DNA of 64,000 nt from a bacterium (GTDB lineage Bacteria > Planctomycetota > Planctomycetia > Isosphaerales > Isosphaeraceae): contig WGMM01000004.1 in NCBI GenBank assembly GCA_016125085.1, positions 62,001 to 126,000 on the forward strand. Reading direction: 5' to 3'. Made by a program: the position numbers and the translations under genes. Below, piece after piece: positions 30,206-40,265 of the stretch; the stretch's first letter is position 1; every line of letters starts with the position of its first letter. The notes beneath the pieces were generated by a model, which saw only the letters and a list, made by a program, of their open reading frames with translations, was not told the DNA's origin and ran no database searches.

Positions 30206-31006
30206 ATGTCAGAATCATCGTCGCGCAGCCTCAAGTTGCCCACGGCCTCGGAAGTGATCGTTTTCAAGGATTCGGCCTCGGCTTGTCGCGCGGCCGCGGA
30301 CAGGATCGCCGATGTGATTCGCCAGGTGCCATGTCCGAAACTCGGCCTTGCGACCGGTTCGACGCCGATCCCGGTCTATGCCGAACTGGTCGCGAAGTAT
30401 CGCTCCGGCTCGCTCGATTTCTCCGGCGTGCACAGCTTCAATCTCGACGAATATTACCCGATCAGCCCGCTGAACGATCAAAGCTATCGATGGTTCATGA
30501 ATCATCATCTTTTCTCGCATGTCGGCATTCCGGCCAATCAGGCCCATGTGCTGGACGGCACCGTTCCGGCCGAAGCCGCCGACGAGCACGCGGCCCAGTT
30601 CGAGCGCTGGATCGAATCGGCCGGCGGGCTTGACCTGCAGCTTCTGGGCATTGGCCGTAACGGTCATATCGGGTTCAACGAGCCTGAGGAAATGGCCCTG
30701 GCGAAGGCCATCGACTTGCCGACGCGGCGGATCGAGCTGCACCCGGTAACACGTTCCGACGCGGCCCCGGCTTTCGGCGGCCTCGATCACGTTCCGACGC
30801 ACGCCTTGACCGTCGGAACGCGGCAGATTCTCAAGGCCCGGCGCGTGCTGATACTGGCGTTCGGGGCGAACAAGGCCGACGCCGTGGCTGCTTCGCTTCA
30901 GGGGCCGCCGACGGCGCAGGTGCCGGCATCGCTGCTGCAGACGGTCGCCGACCGAGTCGTCTGGCTGCTCGACGAAGCTTCCGCGGCACGCCTCGTCGGG
31001 AGCTGA
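30206..31006 (+). CDS. nagB: Glucosamine-6-phosphate deaminase
   Basis: A 266-residue enzyme that converts glucosamine-6-phosphate to fructose-6-phosphate and ammonia. Diagnostic motifs: phosphate-binding GLATGSTP, catalytic Asp in FNLDEYYPI, and GIGRNGHIGFNEP. The length matches NagB. The frame is open upstream through the terminator of the previous gene; the Met giving MSESSSRSLKL is preferred. It stands 75 bases before the lactate permease gene and may be in one operon with it. The PIG-L deacetylase elsewhere in the window hints at amino-sugar use, but no direct link is seen. Confidence 0.93.
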   Translation: MSESSSRSLKLPTASEVIVFKDSASACRAAADRIADVIRQVPCPKLGLATGSTPIPVYAELVAKYRSGSLDFSGVHSFNLDEYYPISPLNDQSYRWFMNHHLFSHVGIPANQAHVLDGTVPAEAADEHAAQFERWIESAGGLDLQLLGIGRNGHIGFNEPEEMALAKAIDLPTRRIELHPVTRSDAAPAFGGLDHVPTHALTVGTRQILKARRVLILAFGANKADAVAASLQGPPTAQVPASLLQTVADRVVWLLDEASAARLVGS

Positions 31007-31081
31007 TTCGACCCAGCGGGGCAGGAGTCTGGCCCTTTTTCCGCTCGAACCAGAGCGCTTCGAACAACCACGGACAGAGAC

Positions 31082-32740
<1,659 letters not shown>

Positions 32741-32813
32741 CATTTGACTCCCGGCGTTCGCTCGTCGAGAGTTCGCCATGGTTTCGCTGCATCGACACAA
32801 GGTATTCGAGACG

Positions 32814-33680
32814 ATGAAATTCGCGACGATCGAAACGGAACATGGCCCACGGGCCTGCCTGCTGACCGAAGGCCATTATGTGGACCTGCACGCCGCTGAC
32901 CCGACACTGCCGCCCAGCGTGAAGGCCATTCTGTCGATGGGCAAGGCCGGCCTGGAGAAGGCGGCCGCCGCGGCGGCGAAGCCGGGCACGCTTCGGTTCG
33001 ATCCTTCGACGGTGAAGCACCTTGCCGTCGTTCCCGACCCGCAGAAGATCATCTGCCTGGGGCTGAACTATCGGGATCACGCGATCGAATCCGGCATGGA
33101 AATTCCGCCTGAGCCGGTCCTGTTCAGCAAATACCCGTCGGCACTGACCGGGCACGGTTCGCCGATCGTTCTGCCTGCGGTTTCGGACCAGGTCGATTAC
33201 GAAGCCGAACTGGTGATCGTCGTCGGTCAGCGTGCCAAACACGTATCACAAGAAAATGCCATGGATTACGTCGCCGGATTCGCGGTCGGCCACGACGTTT
33301 CGGCCCGCGACTGGCAGCTCAACAAGCCGGGCAAGCAGTGGATGGCCGGCAAGACGTTCGACACATTCGCCCCGGTCGGTCCGGTGCTCGTCACCCGCGA
33401 CGAAGTGCCGAATCCCTCGGCCCTCGGCATTCGCCTGCGGCTCAACGGGCAAACGATGCAGAATTCCACGACCGCGCAACTCATTTTCGACGTGCCTTAT
33501 ACGATTTCGTACCTGTCGAAGATCGTCACGCTCGAGCCGGGCGACCTGATCTTCACCGGCACACCGCCGGGCGTCGGGATGGCCCGCAAGCCGCAAGTCT
33601 GGCTGAAGCCAGGTGATGTGGTCGAAGTCGAAATCGATGGGCTGGGAACGCTGTCGAACCCGGTGATCGCCGAAGGCTGA
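32814..33680 (+). CDS. Fumarylacetoacetate hydrolase family protein
   Basis: A 288-residue soluble enzyme. The FAH fold signature is complete: ICLGLNYRDHAIESG, the metal-binding acidic pair in DYEAELVIVVG, GHDVSARDWQ, KTFDTFAPVGP, and the C-terminal GDLIFTGTPPGVG. Members hydrolyse or decarboxylate acylpyruvates and 2-oxo acids, for example in aromatic acid breakdown. The exact substrate cannot be read. A Met 12 codons upstream is possible; the one chosen gives MKFATIETEHG, the usual FAH start. It follows the lactate permease closely. Confidence 0.9.
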   Translation: MKFATIETEHGPRACLLTEGHYVDLHAADPTLPPSVKAILSMGKAGLEKAAAAAAKPGTLRFDPSTVKHLAVVPDPQKIICLGLNYRDHAIESGMEIPPEPVLFSKYPSALTGHGSPIVLPAVSDQVDYEAELVIVVGQRAKHVSQENAMDYVAGFAVGHDVSARDWQLNKPGKQWMAGKTFDTFAPVGPVLVTRDEVPNPSALGIRLRLNGQTMQNSTTAQLIFDVPYTISYLSKIVTLEPGDLIFTGTPPGVGMARKPQVWLKPGDVVEVEIDGLGTLSNPVIAEG

Positions 33681-33716
33681 GCTTAATCTCATCCAGGCGA
33701 AGCGTTTATGCCGTTT

Positions 33717-33740
33717 GGCCCGCTGTGTTCGCAGCGGGCC
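33717..33740. terminator. Candidate hairpin terminator
   Basis: GGCCCGCTG pairs with CAGCGGGCC around a six-base loop, between the FAH-type gene and the convergent phosphoesterase gene. There is no T run on either side, so termination strength is doubtful. Confidence 0.5.
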
Positions 33741-33745
33741 GGGCT

Positions 33746-34243
33746 TCAGTTCGAATCGTCCTGGATTTCATGCCAGGCAAGGGTGGCGCTCTCCAGGTCG
33801 AGCGTGGCGAATGTCCATTTCGGGGCCCGGTGCAGCGCCCCTGGATTGACGAACCGGGTCGGTCCCTGCTGAAAATCGGTCGCGATGTGGCTATGGCCGA
33901 AGAGAAGATAGTCGGGTTCCTGCGCGGCGAGTTTCTGCAATAGCCTGGGGTTGTCGCCGTGCGTCATGCCGATTCGTGCATCGCCGAGAGTGATGAGGCC
34001 ATCGAAGCCGAGATCGAAAGCACCGGCGTTCAGGATTTCAGGACGCAATTGGCCAGGGTCGTCATTGTTGCCGTAAACGAAATAGGTCGGAAAAGCTTTG
34101 TCAGTAAGAATATCGATCATGGAAGGGCGGGTGACGTCGCCACAGTGCAGGACGGCTTCGACACCCAGTTTGCGGAGCTTTCGCAGAGCCCGTTCCGATC
34201 GATCGGCTTGATTGTGCGTATCCGAGATGATGCCGATGAGCAT
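33746..34243 (-). CDS. YfcE/MJ0936-type metallophosphoesterase
   Basis: A 165-residue calcineurin-like phosphoesterase, usual length for the family. The five metal motifs are present: SDTHN at the N terminus, HCGDVT, GNNDD, THGDN, and GHSHIA. It would hydrolyse phosphodiesters in vitro with Mn2+; the natural substrate of this family is mostly unknown. It starts at MLIGIISDTHN. The sequence upstream (minus direction) opens into the long gene-poor stretch. Confidence 0.92.
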   Translation of the reverse strand: MLIGIISDTHNQADRSERALRKLRKLGVEAVLHCGDVTRPSMIDILTDKAFPTYFVYGNNDDPGQLRPEILNAGAFDLGFDGLITLGDARIGMTHGDNPRLLQKLAAQEPDYLLFGHSHIATDFQQGPTRFVNPGALHRAPKWTFATLDLESATLAWHEIQDDSN

Positions 34244-34724
34244 TGCGAAAGAGCCCTCGAAGACCTTCGGACGGCAGCGGATCGAATTGGCACGATCCGG
34301 GCACGACGTACCGAAATTTTATCGGATTGGCCGATTGGCGTCACGTGCCGGGGCGAATTCGCGGAAGGTCATGAGCCGAAAAGGGATGGCAAAAAGGTTC
34401 TGAAGATCATCGGAAGGCTTTTCGCAGGCGAAGATTCGGAGAATCCGGCCCATCGGCATGGATTCGCCTTGAATTGAGGGTTAGAATGGAATTGGCGACG
34501 TATGCGTCGTTCTCTTGCGCCGGTCGGCGATCGAACAATCGAAGCAGACGACCCGTATCAGGAGTGACGTCGTAATACGTACGCAAGGAACGGCCCGTGT
34601 CGGGTCGTTCAGCGGTCGACCGAGAGGAAACGGCGGCCGCGGGTGATTTCCGGTGACGATTTCGAGCAGAAATTGCGGAAAAGCACCCAGGATCAGCCCG
34701 CGATTCGCGGGGAGGGATGAAAAA

Positions 34725-34952
34725 ATGGCTACGGTTCTGGATACGCGCACGGCTTTCCGTACGGACAAAAAAGTTCGGTTCGCTCATCGTTACAAGATGG
34801 TCGTTCCGGAGCGTCCGAAATCGGCTGTCGCACCAGCGCGGAGAATGTGGGCTGAAGCCCCTGACGCCGGGAATTCCCGACGGGGAGCTGAAGCAGGTGA
34901 AATGTGGACACGCAACGCCGAAGCGCCTGATTCAGGCCAAGGGCGTCATTGA
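34725..34952 (+). CDS. Possible small protein, maybe frameshifted
   Basis: The ATG is preceded by GGAGGG at eight bases, one of the best ribosome-binding sites in the window. The frame encodes 75 residues starting MATVLDTRTAFRTDKKVRF, basic and without membrane segments. After about residue 38 third-position composition becomes irregular. The frame one base further on (the one opened by an ATG at 34717) instead becomes strongly G/C-ending up to 34998, with KPLTPGIPDGELKQ and IQAKGVIESKEHRD. This could mean a frameshifted gene whose two halves are in different frames, or a chance pattern. No homology is recognised. Confidence 0.35.
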   Translation: MATVLDTRTAFRTDKKVRFAHRYKMVVPERPKSAVAPARRMWAEAPDAGNSRRGAEAGEMWTRNAEAPDSGQGRH

Positions 34953-35209
34953 GTCGAAGGAGCACCGAGATTCCTACATTGGTCGATTCGAGGGCTGAGC
35001 GGTCGCGCCAGGTTCTTCCGAGCTTCATCCGTTCGGAATCTGAAGGCACCACCGCCCCGTTCTGCCGGCCAGTGAGCTCCCGGGATCTTCGCCAGGGCCA
35101 ACTCCACCGCACAAGTCGACCGGGTGGAACGCCTGAAGCCTAACGGATCCCCTGAGCCACTGCTTCAGATTCGAAAGAGCCTCGACTGGCCGGTCAGGCC
35201 CGATATTCC

Positions 35210-35243
35210 AGACCCGAGCCCGCCTTCGCGTGGGCTCGGGTCT
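35210..35243 (+). terminator. Strong hairpin terminator at the end of the gene-poor gap
   Basis: AGACCCGAGCC pairs with GGCTCGGGTCT, with an inner CGC/GCG pair and a CTTC loop, followed by TTCGATT. It ends a plus-strand transcript originating in the gap upstream. Confidence 0.75.
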
Positions 35244-35263
35244 TTCGATTCCGGACGACACTC

Positions 35264-35291
35264 TTGATTTGTGATCGCAAAGTGATATCAT
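35264..35291 (+). promoter_or_regulatory. Promoter of the SPFH gene
   Basis: TTGATT and TATCAT are 16 bases apart, in an AT-rich patch just after the terminator. The -10 region contains the palindrome TGATATCA. Transcription would begin near 35298, giving a leader of about 60 bases. Confidence 0.5.
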
Positions 35292-35358
35292 TTTGATAAG
35301 TCGACGATCGAAGGGATCGTTGCCGTTCGTATTTCACCGATAACGAAAGAGGCGTTCG

Positions 35359-36246
35359 ATGACGAGCGAAAAAGTGACGGTCGGTCAGAGCGGGTGGTTC
35401 CACCTGTTATTGACGATCGGAATGATGCTGTTCGCCGCAGCGGTGTTCGGGTTCGCCATATTGGTCAACAATCCGTGGTGGTTGTTGATCGCCATACCGG
35501 TGCTGATTGTCGCTTTCGTCTGGTGGGCCGGGTTCTTCACGCTTCAGCCGAACGAAGCCGCATTGCTTTCGTTCTTCGGGCCTTATGTCGGAACGGTCCG
35601 CAAGGACGGCTTCTACTGGGTCAATCCGTTCTACAGCAAGCGCAAGATTTCGTTGCGTGCACGTAATCTGGAAGGGTCGAAGCTCAAGGTCAACGACAAG
35701 CGGGGCAACCCGATCGAAATCGGCGTGGTCGTTGTCTGGCGGGTCGAAAACACGGCCGCCGCAGTCTTCGACGTGCAGGCGTACGAGGAATATGTCCACA
35801 TTCAGAGCGAATCGGCCGTGCGTCACCTGGCAGGTGCTTACGCTTACGACCACGGTTCCGGTGATGATGCGGACAAGAACGAACTGACCCTGCGCGACAG
35901 CACGGAAGAAGTCAGTGCCACGCTGCTTCAGGAACTTCGCGAACGACTGCACAAGGCGGGAGTGGAAGTCGATGAAGCACGGATTACTCACCTGGCCTAT
36001 GCCCCGGAAATCGCCAGCGTGATGCTGCGTCGCCAACAGGCAGAGGCGATCATCGCCGCTCGACAGAAGATCGTCCATGGCGCGGTGAGCATGGTGGAGA
36101 TGGCGCTTCGGGAACTCTCGGAAAAAGAGATCGTCGAACTCGACGCCGAGCGCAAGGCCGCCATGGTCAACAACTTGCTCGTGATTCTCTGCGGTGAAGC
36201 CGAAGCCCGGCCCGTCGTCAACGCCGGTACTTTGTACGGCGGATGA
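35359..36246 (+). CDS. SPFH/Band 7 domain membrane protein
   Basis: A 295-residue protein. Two N-terminal hydrophobic segments ([21 protein letters not shown] and [18 protein letters not shown]) anchor it to a membrane. The SPFH domain follows: [30 protein letters not shown], then [31 protein letters not shown]. Next is a coiled-coil region with [31 protein letters not shown], typical of stomatin/HflK-like proteins. Such proteins form membrane microdomain oligomers and often govern protease or kinase activity. It is followed 118 bases later by a small Arc-like gene, a pairing that recurs in bacteria. No protease gene (NfeD type) is linked here. Confidence 0.9.
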   Translation: MTSEKVTVGQSGWFHLLLTIGMMLFAAAVFGFAILVNNPWWLLIAIPVLIVAFVWWAGFFTLQPNEAALLSFFGPYVGTVRKDGFYWVNPFYSKRKISLRARNLEGSKLKVNDKRGNPIEIGVVVVWRVENTAAAVFDVQAYEEYVHIQSESAVRHLAGAYAYDHGSGDDADKNELTLRDSTEEVSATLLQELRERLHKAGVEVDEARITHLAYAPEIASVMLRRQQAEAIIAARQKIVHGAVSMVEMALRELSEKEIVELDAERKAAMVNNLLVILCGEAEARPVVNAGTLYGG

Positions 36247-36364
36247 TGGAGCCCGCAGCCAGGCGGTTCGTGCCGTTCACGCACGATCCGTCTGTGATTC
36301 GCAAGTCCGTGACAGGTTCGACATCAATTTGCGACAACATGGATGGAGAGGAGTTCGGTCGATC

Positions 36365-36580
36365 ATGAAAACGAGAAAGAGCTTTTTGTTGCGGATCGAC
36401 CCCCGGCTCTTCCAGGAATTGGAAGCCTGGGCCGCGGCCGAATTCCGCAGCGTCAACGCCCAGGTCGAATTTCTGCTCAGGGAATGTGTGAGTCGTCGCC
36501 GAAAGGCCTTGCCATCAGGCGAAATGCCAGGTGGCCCGGAAGCGCCCGACATCCCCGAAGGACCGCACGATTCCAACTGA
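36365..36580 (+). CDS. Small Arc/ribbon-helix-helix-like protein
   Basis: A 71-residue protein with GGAGAGGAG about 12 bases upstream. Residues 3-45 (TRKSFLLRIDPRLFQELEAW, then FRSVNAQVEFLLRECV) match the ribbon-helix-helix plan of Arc-family DNA-binding proteins: a short beta strand, then two helices. A Pro/Gly-rich tail follows. Arc-type partners often sit next to SPFH genes, possibly as regulators of them. It could also be a protein-interaction module rather than a repressor. No toxin gene is adjacent. Confidence 0.8.
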   Translation: MKTRKSFLLRIDPRLFQELEAWAAAEFRSVNAQVEFLLRECVSRRRKALPSGEMPGGPEAPDIPEGPHDSN

Positions 36581-36622
36581 TACGGGGTCGTCGGTTCTCT
36601 CGATTACAGGAACTCAGTTGCG

Positions 36623-36644
36623 AAGGCGGATCGAAATCCGCCTT
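36623..36644 (+). terminator. Hairpin terminator of the SPFH-Arc pair
   Basis: AAGGCGGAT pairs exactly with ATCCGCCTT around a CGAA tetraloop, followed by TTCGATTTTT. It closes the two-gene transcript. Confidence 0.85.
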
Positions 36645-36739
36645 TTCGATTTTTCGGCGTTCGGTATGCTTTGGTTGAAGCAGGCGGCAAATGACCGCGT
36701 CGATTAACGCAACCATGGATCGGTCAAGGGAAAGGTCGT

Positions 36740-36991
36740 ATGGATACGAGGCGTTCTGCATGGAGCCGTTCGTACCGGAATTTCGCCAGCGCGTTCGGCA
36801 CGGCCTGGCTCATCGTGATCGTACTTGCCATATTCACCGGCGGTCAGATCGGACGCTGGGGCGGGGTGATTCTCCCGCTTCAGGTCCTCGTCAGTCTGGG
36901 GTATGCGATCGTTCGGAATCGCCGGCGCCGTTCGAAAAGGCGCAGGCTGGAATCACCGGCCTTCGAAGGCGCTCGGTTCGTGCCGATCTGA
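36740..36991 (+). CDS. Small membrane protein
   Basis: An 83-residue protein. A transmembrane segment (FGTAWLIVIVLAIFTGG) and a second weaker one (GVILPLQVLVSLGYAIV) lie between a short polar N terminus and a highly basic stretch NRRRRSKRRRLES. AAAGG lies about seven bases before the ATG. Its size and topology suggest a two-helix membrane protein of unknown role. It stands alone between two hairpins; the second (37045-37076) also serves glnN on the other strand. Confidence 0.6.
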   Translation: MDTRRSAWSRSYRNFASAFGTAWLIVIVLAIFTGGQIGRWGGVILPLQVLVSLGYAIVRNRRRRSKRRRLESPAFEGARFVPI

Positions 36992-37044
36992 GAATTCGAA
37001 AACTTCCGAGCTGGAGCTCGGAGGGCCCGAATATGGATCAATGA

Positions 37045-37076
37045 GAAAGGCACGGCGAAGACTCGCCGTGCCTTTC
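37045..37076. terminator. Bidirectional hairpin terminator beside glnN
   Basis: GAAAGGCACGGCGA pairs exactly with TCGCCGTGCCTTTC around an AGAC loop, between a plus-strand small gene and glnN on the minus strand. A second perfect hairpin TCCGAGCT/AGCTCGGA lies just before it at 37005-37022. Confidence 0.8.
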
Positions 37077-37113
37077 GGTTACATGACCTTGTGAGAGCCG
37101 GAACCGGCCAGGG

Positions 37114-39297
37114 TCACTTGATGAACAGCATTTCCTGATAGGTCGGCAGCGGCCAGAAGTCGTCGGCGACCATGATTTCCAGCTTGTCGGCGGCTTCGCG
37201 AACCGACAGCATGGCAGGGATGACGACGTCACGGGAGTAGGTGGCGTGGGCGAGAGAATCGCCGTCGGCGTGGTGGTCGGAAACCTTGGTGAGTTTCTCG
37301 ACACGTTCCTGGAGCGTGGCGATCGTCGAGGTCAGGTCGTTAAGGAGACCGAGCTGAGAGGCCGGCACTTCGACACCGGCGCCCTTCAGCGCGGCGACCG
37401 AAGCGGCAATCTGGGTCTGATAACGCAGGCAGGCCGGGATGATCTGCTTTTTGGCGATCTGGGCCGTGAGCTGCGCTTCGATATTGATGGCCTTTTTGTA
37501 GCCTTCCAGAAGGATTTCGTAACGGGCGTGGATTTCCCGTTCGGTGAAGATGCCGTACTTGCCGAACAGTTCGATCGACTCCGGCGAGATGAAGTCAGGC
37601 AGGCTTTCGACTGCGGTCTTGCGGTTAGGCAGACCACGTTTGGCGGCTTCGGCGTGCCAGGCTTCGCTGTAACCGTCGCCGTTGAAGATGACGGCCTTGT
37701 GCTCGGTGATGATCTTCTGCAGAAGCTTCTGGATCTCCGGATTCAGGTCTTCGCCCTTCTTGCCGGTCTTTTCCAGCTCGGTGGCGATGTAGTCGAGGCT
37801 TTCGGCCACGATCGCGTTGAGAACCAGGATCGGGCCGGCGATCGACTGGCTGGAGCCGACGGCCCGGAATTCGAACTTGTTGCCCGTGAAGGCGAAGGGG
37901 CTCGTCCGGTTCCGGTCGCCCGCGTCCTTCGGCAGAGTCGGCAGCACGCTGGCACCGATCTTCATTTCGCCGCCGGTCTTGGTGCTCTTGGCACCACCTT
38001 TTTCGATCTGTTCGACAATGTCCTGAAGCATGTCGCCCAGGAACACGGAGATGATCGCCGGAGGGGCTTCGTTGGCACCGAGACGGTGGTCGTTGGAGGC
38101 CGAGGCGATCGCCAGACGCAGCAGTTTGGAATACTTATGCACGGCACGGATGACGGCCGTCATGAAGACCAGGAACTGGGCGTTGTCGTGAGGAGTGGCG
38201 CCCGGTTTGAGCAGGTTGTTGCCCAGATCGTCGCTCATGGACCAGTTCACGTGCTTGCCCGAACCGTTCACACCGGCGAACGGCTTTTCGTGCAGGATCA
38301 GTTCCATGCCATAGCGCTGGGCGACGCGCTTCATGGTTTCCATGACGAGCATGTTGTGGTCGGTGGCGACGTTGGCCTGCTCGAACACGGGAGCGATTTC
38401 GTACTGAGCCGGGGCGACTTCGTTGTGACGAGTCTTCACCGGCACGCCGAGCTTGTAAAGCTCATGCTCGACTTCCTGCATGAAGGCCAGAACTCGCTCG
38501 GGGATCGAGCCGAAGTAGTGGTCTTCCATTTCCTGGCCCTTGGGCGGCTTGGCGCCGAAGAGCGTGCGGCCGGCGTTGAGCAGGTCCAGGCGGGCGAAAT
38601 AGAAGTTGCGGTCGATCAGGAAGTATTCCTGTTCCGGGCCGCAGGTCGATTCGACGCGGGACGCGGACGATCCGAACAGCTTCAGGATGCGGACCGCTTG
38701 AGCCGAGAGGGCATCGATGGAACGCAGCAGCGGGGTCTTCTTGTCGAGGGCTTCGCCCGTCCATGAGCAGAACGCCGTCGGAATGCAGAGCGTGGAGCCG
38801 TTGGGGCTGTCCAGAATGAAGGCAGGGCTGGATGGATCCCAGGCCGTGTAGCCACGAGCCTCGAAAGTGGCACGAATGCCGCCCGAGGGGAAGCTGGAGG
38901 CGTCCGGCTCGCCACGGATCAGCTCGCCGCCACCGAATTCCATGATGATCTTGCCGGTGGCCGTCGGCATGACGAACGAGTCATGCTTCTCGGCAGTCAG
39001 CCCGGTCATCGGCTGGAACCAGTGGGTGTAGTGCGTGGCACCTTTTTCGAGTGCCCATTCCTTCATCGCCGTGGCGACGACATCGGCCACGTTCGGGTCG
39101 AGCGGCTCACCCTTCTTGATCGTCTTCTGCAGGGATTTGTAGATCGCTTCGGGAAGCCGGGCACGCTGAACTTCATCGGAGAAAACGTTCGAAGCGAAAA
39201 TTTCCTTGACGTCGGCATCCTTGATCTTGGATTTGCGATCGGCCAGGTTGAAGTTCGTGACGGCTCGGACCGCGTTAAGTCGAGTCGATTCGGACAT
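37114..39297 (-). CDS. glnN: Glutamine synthetase type III
   Basis: A 727-residue enzyme that makes glutamine from glutamate and ammonia with ATP. Length far exceeds type I (about 470) and fits type III, the dodecameric form found in Bacteroidetes, cyanobacteria and planctomycetes. Landmarks: [25 protein letters not shown] near residue 80, [28 protein letters not shown] (ATP/Glu-binding region) and [23 protein letters not shown]. The start is at [10 protein letters not shown], with GGGAG about 12 bases upstream; a longer open frame into the leader is ignored. It is likely controlled by nitrogen status, but no binding site was identified. Confidence 0.96.
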   Translation of the reverse strand: MSESTRLNAVRAVTNFNLADRKSKIKDADVKEIFASNVFSDEVQRARLPEAIYKSLQKTIKKGEPLDPNVADVVATAMKEWALEKGATHYTHWFQPMTGLTAEKHDSFVMPTATGKIIMEFGGGELIRGEPDASSFPSGGIRATFEARGYTAWDPSSPAFILDSPNGSTLCIPTAFCSWTGEALDKKTPLLRSIDALSAQAVRILKLFGSSASRVESTCGPEQEYFLIDRNFYFARLDLLNAGRTLFGAKPPKGQEMEDHYFGSIPERVLAFMQEVEHELYKLGVPVKTRHNEVAPAQYEIAPVFEQANVATDHNMLVMETMKRVAQRYGMELILHEKPFAGVNGSGKHVNWSMSDDLGNNLLKPGATPHDNAQFLVFMTAVIRAVHKYSKLLRLAIASASNDHRLGANEAPPAIISVFLGDMLQDIVEQIEKGGAKSTKTGGEMKIGASVLPTLPKDAGDRNRTSPFAFTGNKFEFRAVGSSQSIAGPILVLNAIVAESLDYIATELEKTGKKGEDLNPEIQKLLQKIITEHKAVIFNGDGYSEAWHAEAAKRGLPNRKTAVESLPDFISPESIELFGKYGIFTEREIHARYEILLEGYKKAINIEAQLTAQIAKKQIIPACLRYQTQIAASVAALKGAGVEVPASQLGLLNDLTSTIATLQERVEKLTKVSDHHADGDSLAHATYSRDVVIPAMLSVREAADKLEIMVADDFWPLPTYQEMLFIK

Positions 39298-39617
39298 GTT
39301 CGGAGAGGCTCCCTTCGGTGTGTCGAGTGTTGGCTGGGGCCGATTGTGGTCTTCGGACCCGAGTGAAAATTGTGGGACTCGATCAGGAACGTCGCTGCTC
39401 GCTTCGTTCGCATATGACAAGGTAGCAAATCGCGGGCCGAATCCAGGAAAGTGTGAGAAACCTGTCGGGAAATAGTGATCTGAATATTCGGAAGATGAAC
39501 TGAAATCGAAGGTTCCGTAGTTGGTGCGAAAACCGGCGACAGGCCGGAACGAAAAACGGCTCGCCAGTGGCGAGCCGTGTCGGTTTCCTGAAGCACCGGC
39601 GTGTGCTCAGAATTTCG
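39298..39617. other. Upstream region of glnN and downstream region of the metal-binding lipoprotein gene
   Basis: A 320-base stretch. It holds the ribosome-binding site of glnN (39307-39315) and, at the far end, the terminator of the lipoprotein gene. A promoter for glnN is expected here but no -35/-10 pair could be chosen with confidence. Confidence 0.4.
39556..39578 (-). terminator. Terminator of the metal-binding lipoprotein gene
   Basis: ACGGCTCGCC and GGCGAGCCGT form a perfect 10-pair stem with a three-base loop. On the minus strand a run TTTTTCG follows, as expected for the gene that ends at 39618. Confidence 0.8.
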
Positions 39618-40157
39618 TCATTTGCCCAGTTTCGCCAGAGCGGCCTTGGGGTCTTTCTCGAAATCCTTGACGCAGCCCTTGCAGCAAAGGAAAGCGGTTT
39701 TGCCTTCAGCGCTGACTTTGATCGGGACGCCCATGGCGCCGAGATGCTCGCCGGAGATCAGGCAGGTCGCCTGGGCGAGAGCCAGAGTCTGGTCTTCCTT
39801 GGAAGCCAGCTTGGCGATTTCGGCCTTTTCTTCAGCGTTGAGGGCTGCCGATTCGTTCTTCGGAGCTTCGATTTTCGGCGTGTCGGTCTTGGGAGCTTCG
39901 ATCTTCGGCGCTTCGGCCTTCGGAGCCTCCGCCTTGGGTTCTTCAGCCTTCGGCGCTTCGGCCTTCGGAGCCTCGGCCTTGGGTTCTTCGGTCTTCGGAG
40001 CTTCGGCCTTGATGCGCGAAGCAGGGTCAGGATTCACCGTGCCGGGGGCAGGTGCCGGACCGCTATCGACGGGAGCGGTGGTCGAACCGCCACATCCGGC
40101 CAGGAAAAGTGTGGTTCCGAATGTCAGGGACGCCAGCAGGCTGCTCGAAAACTTCAT
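39618..40157 (-). CDS. Lipoprotein with Lys-Ala-Glu-Pro repeats and a Cys-rich metal-binding end
   Basis: A 179-residue protein. The signal ends in the lipobox LFLAGC. A linker of about 60 residues consists of tandem KAEAPK, TEEPK and IEAPK units, probably an extended rod that holds the end domain away from the membrane. The C-terminal 50 residues contain QATCLISGEHLGAMG and, after a strand, TAFLCCKGCVKDFEKDPK, a spacing that resembles TRASH/YHS-type metal-binding domains where Cys residues hold a copper or similar ion. It could sense or sequester a metal at the outer surface. The start Met giving MKFSSSLLASL is chosen over an upstream open frame. Confidence 0.8.
   Translation of the reverse strand: MKFSSSLLASLTFGTTLFLAGCGGSTTAPVDSGPAPAPGTVNPDPASRIKAEAPKTEEPKAEAPKAEAPKAEEPKAEAPKAEAPKIEAPKTDTPKIEAPKNESAALNAEEKAEIAKLASKEDQTLALAQATCLISGEHLGAMGVPIKVSAEGKTAFLCCKGCVKDFEKDPKAALAKLGK
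39870..40010 (-). repeat. In-gene tandem repeat encoding KAEAPK-type units
   Basis: Short units, each about 15-18 bases and encoding Lys/Ala/Glu/Pro, are repeated roughly ten times with variations (GAPK, EEPK, IEAPK, TDTPK forms). They are coding and in frame, so their copy number may vary between strains. Confidence 0.6.
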
Positions 40158-40265
40158 GAGAAGAATTCTCCAGGTGGGACGATGGGGTGAACCAGCGGCT
40201 TCATCGAATGGGCGACGAAGACCAACGTTGACGATTGTAAAGTCCTGAACAACGCCCGCCAAGTG

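Larger units (their letters stand above)
34244..35358. other. Long gap without a clear gene
   Basis: About 1.1 kb lies between the phosphoesterase and SPFH genes, most of it without a convincing protein gene. It holds a small open frame with an excellent ribosome-binding site (listed separately), a change of coding-like frame near 34840, paired CTGAAG/CTTCAG arms near 35140-35170, and a strong plus-strand terminator at 35210-35243. Together these suggest a plus-strand transcript, either a short or frameshifted gene or a noncoding RNA. Resemblance to known RNAs was sought by eye and not found. Confidence 0.5.

Noticed and set aside
34729-35112. A minus-strand open frame of 127 codons in the gene-poor gap.
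   Set aside because: No ribosome-binding site or family features, and the better start and terminator are on the plus strand.
35100-35215. Resemblance to 6S RNA (words like CCCCTGAGCC and CCCGATATT).
   Set aside because: The order and spacing do not give the long double-stranded arms and central bubble of 6S RNA, so this was taken as chance similarity.
37246-38766. A 506-codon open frame on the plus strand inside glnN.
   Set aside because: Antisense shadow of glutamine synthetase III, which is unambiguous on the minus strand.
39298-39420. A longer N terminus for glutamine synthetase.
   Set aside because: The additional 41 codons have no family similarity, and a good ribosome-binding site precedes the internal Met chosen.
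39870-40010. Repeated units that might look like a CRISPR array.
   Set aside because: They are in-frame KAEAPK-type codons within a lipoprotein gene, with no unique spacers and no cas genes.
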